A stretch of DNA of 64,000 nt from contig NZ_JAGEVL010000007.1 in NCBI RefSeq assembly GCF_017583065.1, positions 62,001 through 126,000 of the forward strand, given 5' to 3'. Source of the stretch: Staphylococcus shinii. Its GTDB lineage: Bacteria; Bacillota; Bacilli; Staphylococcales; Staphylococcaceae. The notes beneath the pieces were generated by a model, which made no database searches, was not told the DNA's origin, and saw only the letters and a list, made by a program, of their open reading frames with translations. The position numbers and the translations under genes were made by a program. Positions 63,331 through 64,000 of this stretch are shown here, piece after piece. Every line of letters starts with the position of its first letter. Within the stretch, counting starts at the first letter, position 1.

Positions 63331-63843
63331 ATGGCTGAAAATAAAGGATTTAAGTTCAATATTATCAAGAATGATCCACTAGACGGGCATAAAGGTACAA
63401 ATATAGGTTCAATTAGCTTAGACAACGTAGCACCTGTTTTTTTAGATGTTCAAAACAAGGAAGCTTTCATAGATATTGGTGGCATGCATGCACGTTCAAG
63501 TGTTGAAAAAGGCGTTAAATGGATTAAAGAGAAAGAAGTAGTAGAAGGTGACGAAGCGAAACCGTACTGGTTATGTTGGGTTACAACCGAAAGAGGAGAA
63601 AATGGCCCATATTATGCTGGTGTTACAGCTTGTTATTTATTGGTGAACAAAAGTATACGTAGAGGGTATAAGAGTATGCCTGAACACGTTAATATGATGG
63701 ATAAATCAATGAAACATCAAATCGAAATAGACCATATTGGTGAAGAAAATAAAGCTGTATTAAGAGAATTCCTTAAATCACACAATGCAGAGATGTGGCA
63801 TAATTCCAAAGCGCTATTACATGAAACCTTAGGAAATAAATAA
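63331..63843 (+). CDS. ywhD: YwhD family protein
   Basis: A 170-residue soluble protein of the YwhD family: GFKFNIIKNDPLDGH at the start, FIDIGGMHARSSVEKG (about 46-61), WVTTERGENGPYYAGVTAC. Family function unknown; a broadly conserved Firmicute gene. GGGAGGTG ribosome site. About 260 gene-free, AT-rich bases precede it; hairpins follow at 63859 and 63922. Confidence 0.88.
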   Translation: MAENKGFKFNIIKNDPLDGHKGTNIGSISLDNVAPVFLDVQNKEAFIDIGGMHARSSVEKGVKWIKEKEVVEGDEAKPYWLCWVTTERGENGPYYAGVTACYLLVNKSIRRGYKSMPEHVNMMDKSMKHQIEIDHIGEENKAVLREFLKSHNAEMWHNSKALLHETLGNK

Positions 63844-63858
63844 TTGATGGTATGAGGA

Positions 63859-63891
63859 GACAGTTAAGCCTTTTGTTAAGGTTTTGCTGTC
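63859..63891 (+). other. Hairpin behind ywhD
   Basis: GACAG and CTGTC with inner AAGCCTT/AAGG pairing form an imperfect hairpin without T run, 16 bases after ywhD. The real terminator is probably the next one. Confidence 0.4.
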
Positions 63892-63921
63892 GAATCTGGG
63901 ACATAATGTTCTTATATTAGT

Positions 63922-63967
63922 GAAAAAAGGCGATTTCTATTGAAATAAAATAGAAATTGTCTTTTTC
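63922..63967 (+). terminator. Terminator near window end
   Basis: AAAAAGGCGATTTCTAT (63924-63940) pairs with ATAGAAATTGTCTTTTT (63949-63965) with G-U pairs, then T-rich sequence; ends ywhD or a convergent gene beyond the window. Confidence 0.75.
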
Positions 63968-64000
63968 ATTATTGTTTTGATTATAGTTAGCTCGTTAATT

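Overview
The window is low-GC Firmicute chromosome, and gene content and order point to Staphylococcus, most likely the novobiocin-resistant saprophyticus/xylosus/equorum/cohnii side of the genus. Reasons: the staphylococcal backbone nagB-hxlA-hxlB, yojF-bshB2-folE2, vraA-vraB-vraC, proP, pdxK, ung, hemQ, pta-lipL and mvaK1-mvaD-mvaK2 in the order I remember from S. aureus; a SarA-family regulator; azo1 without the neighbouring sdr adhesin genes; and a chromosomal FusB/FusC-type EF-G-binding gene, typical of S. saprophyticus and S. cohnii. No tRNA, rRNA, IS element, prophage or CRISPR array was seen.

Layout. 0.1-3.3 kb: catabolic-looking operon (RraA-like aldolase, DUF1932 dehydrogenase, DctM-type permease, 74-aa membrane protein). 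3.5-8.2 kb: orphan FMN monooxygenase, MFS exporter with divergent LysR regulator, and a fusidic-acid-resistance-type gene under an apparent leader-peptide attenuator. 8.4-16.7 kb: core housekeeping (threonine dehydrogenase-like SDR, ilvE, HAD phosphatases, dck-dgk, tadA, azo1). 16.9-18.1 kb: accessory regulators (SarA-like, AraC) where S. aureus carries sdr genes. 18.4-22.7 kb: folE2/bshB2/yojF, then nagB and the ribulose-monophosphate pair hxlA-hxlB. 23.1-32.5 kb: a malate module (MalK/MalR-type two-component system, 2HCT malate symporter, malic enzyme) interrupted by small membrane proteins, a lipoprotein, an AhpD-like protein, an Lrp regulator and a PhzF protein. 32.9-36.0 kb: vra acyl-CoA operon. 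36-45.7 kb: proP, an ASCH protein, pdxK, ung-ywdI-ywdK, an APC permease, split threonine/serine exporter, an RsaA-like sRNA and hemQ. 45.8-51.3 kb: pta-lipL and the mevalonate operon. 51.5-58.2 kb: accessory sugar locus with PTS EIICB, RpiR regulator, two Gfo/Idh/MocA oxidoreductases, a ThuA protein and a TIM-barrel isomerase. 58.5-64 kb: conserved small enzymes (DUF1450, aldo/keto reductase, flavodoxin-fold reductase, GNAT, HD hydrolase, YwhD).

How the parts work together. Malate would enter through the symporter, be oxidised to pyruvate by malic enzyme, and be sensed by the kinase/regulator pair. Pta handles acetyl-CoA overflow, while vraA/B/C plus a MaoC half look like an acyl-CoA activation, hydration and thiolysis set. 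The mevalonate genes feed isoprenoid synthesis. The 51.5-58.2 kb cluster imports a glycoside through the PTS but has no glycosidase, suggesting redox (3-keto) deglycosylation.

The most striking regulatory feature is the fusB-type leader at about 8.03-8.21 kb: a consensus promoter, a 16-codon leader ORF, and competing RNA stems, one of which masks the ribosome binding site. Starts were moved to the codon that best fits the Shine-Dalgarno sequence; several genes appear to use TTG or GTG. All functions are inferred from sequence reading without database searches.
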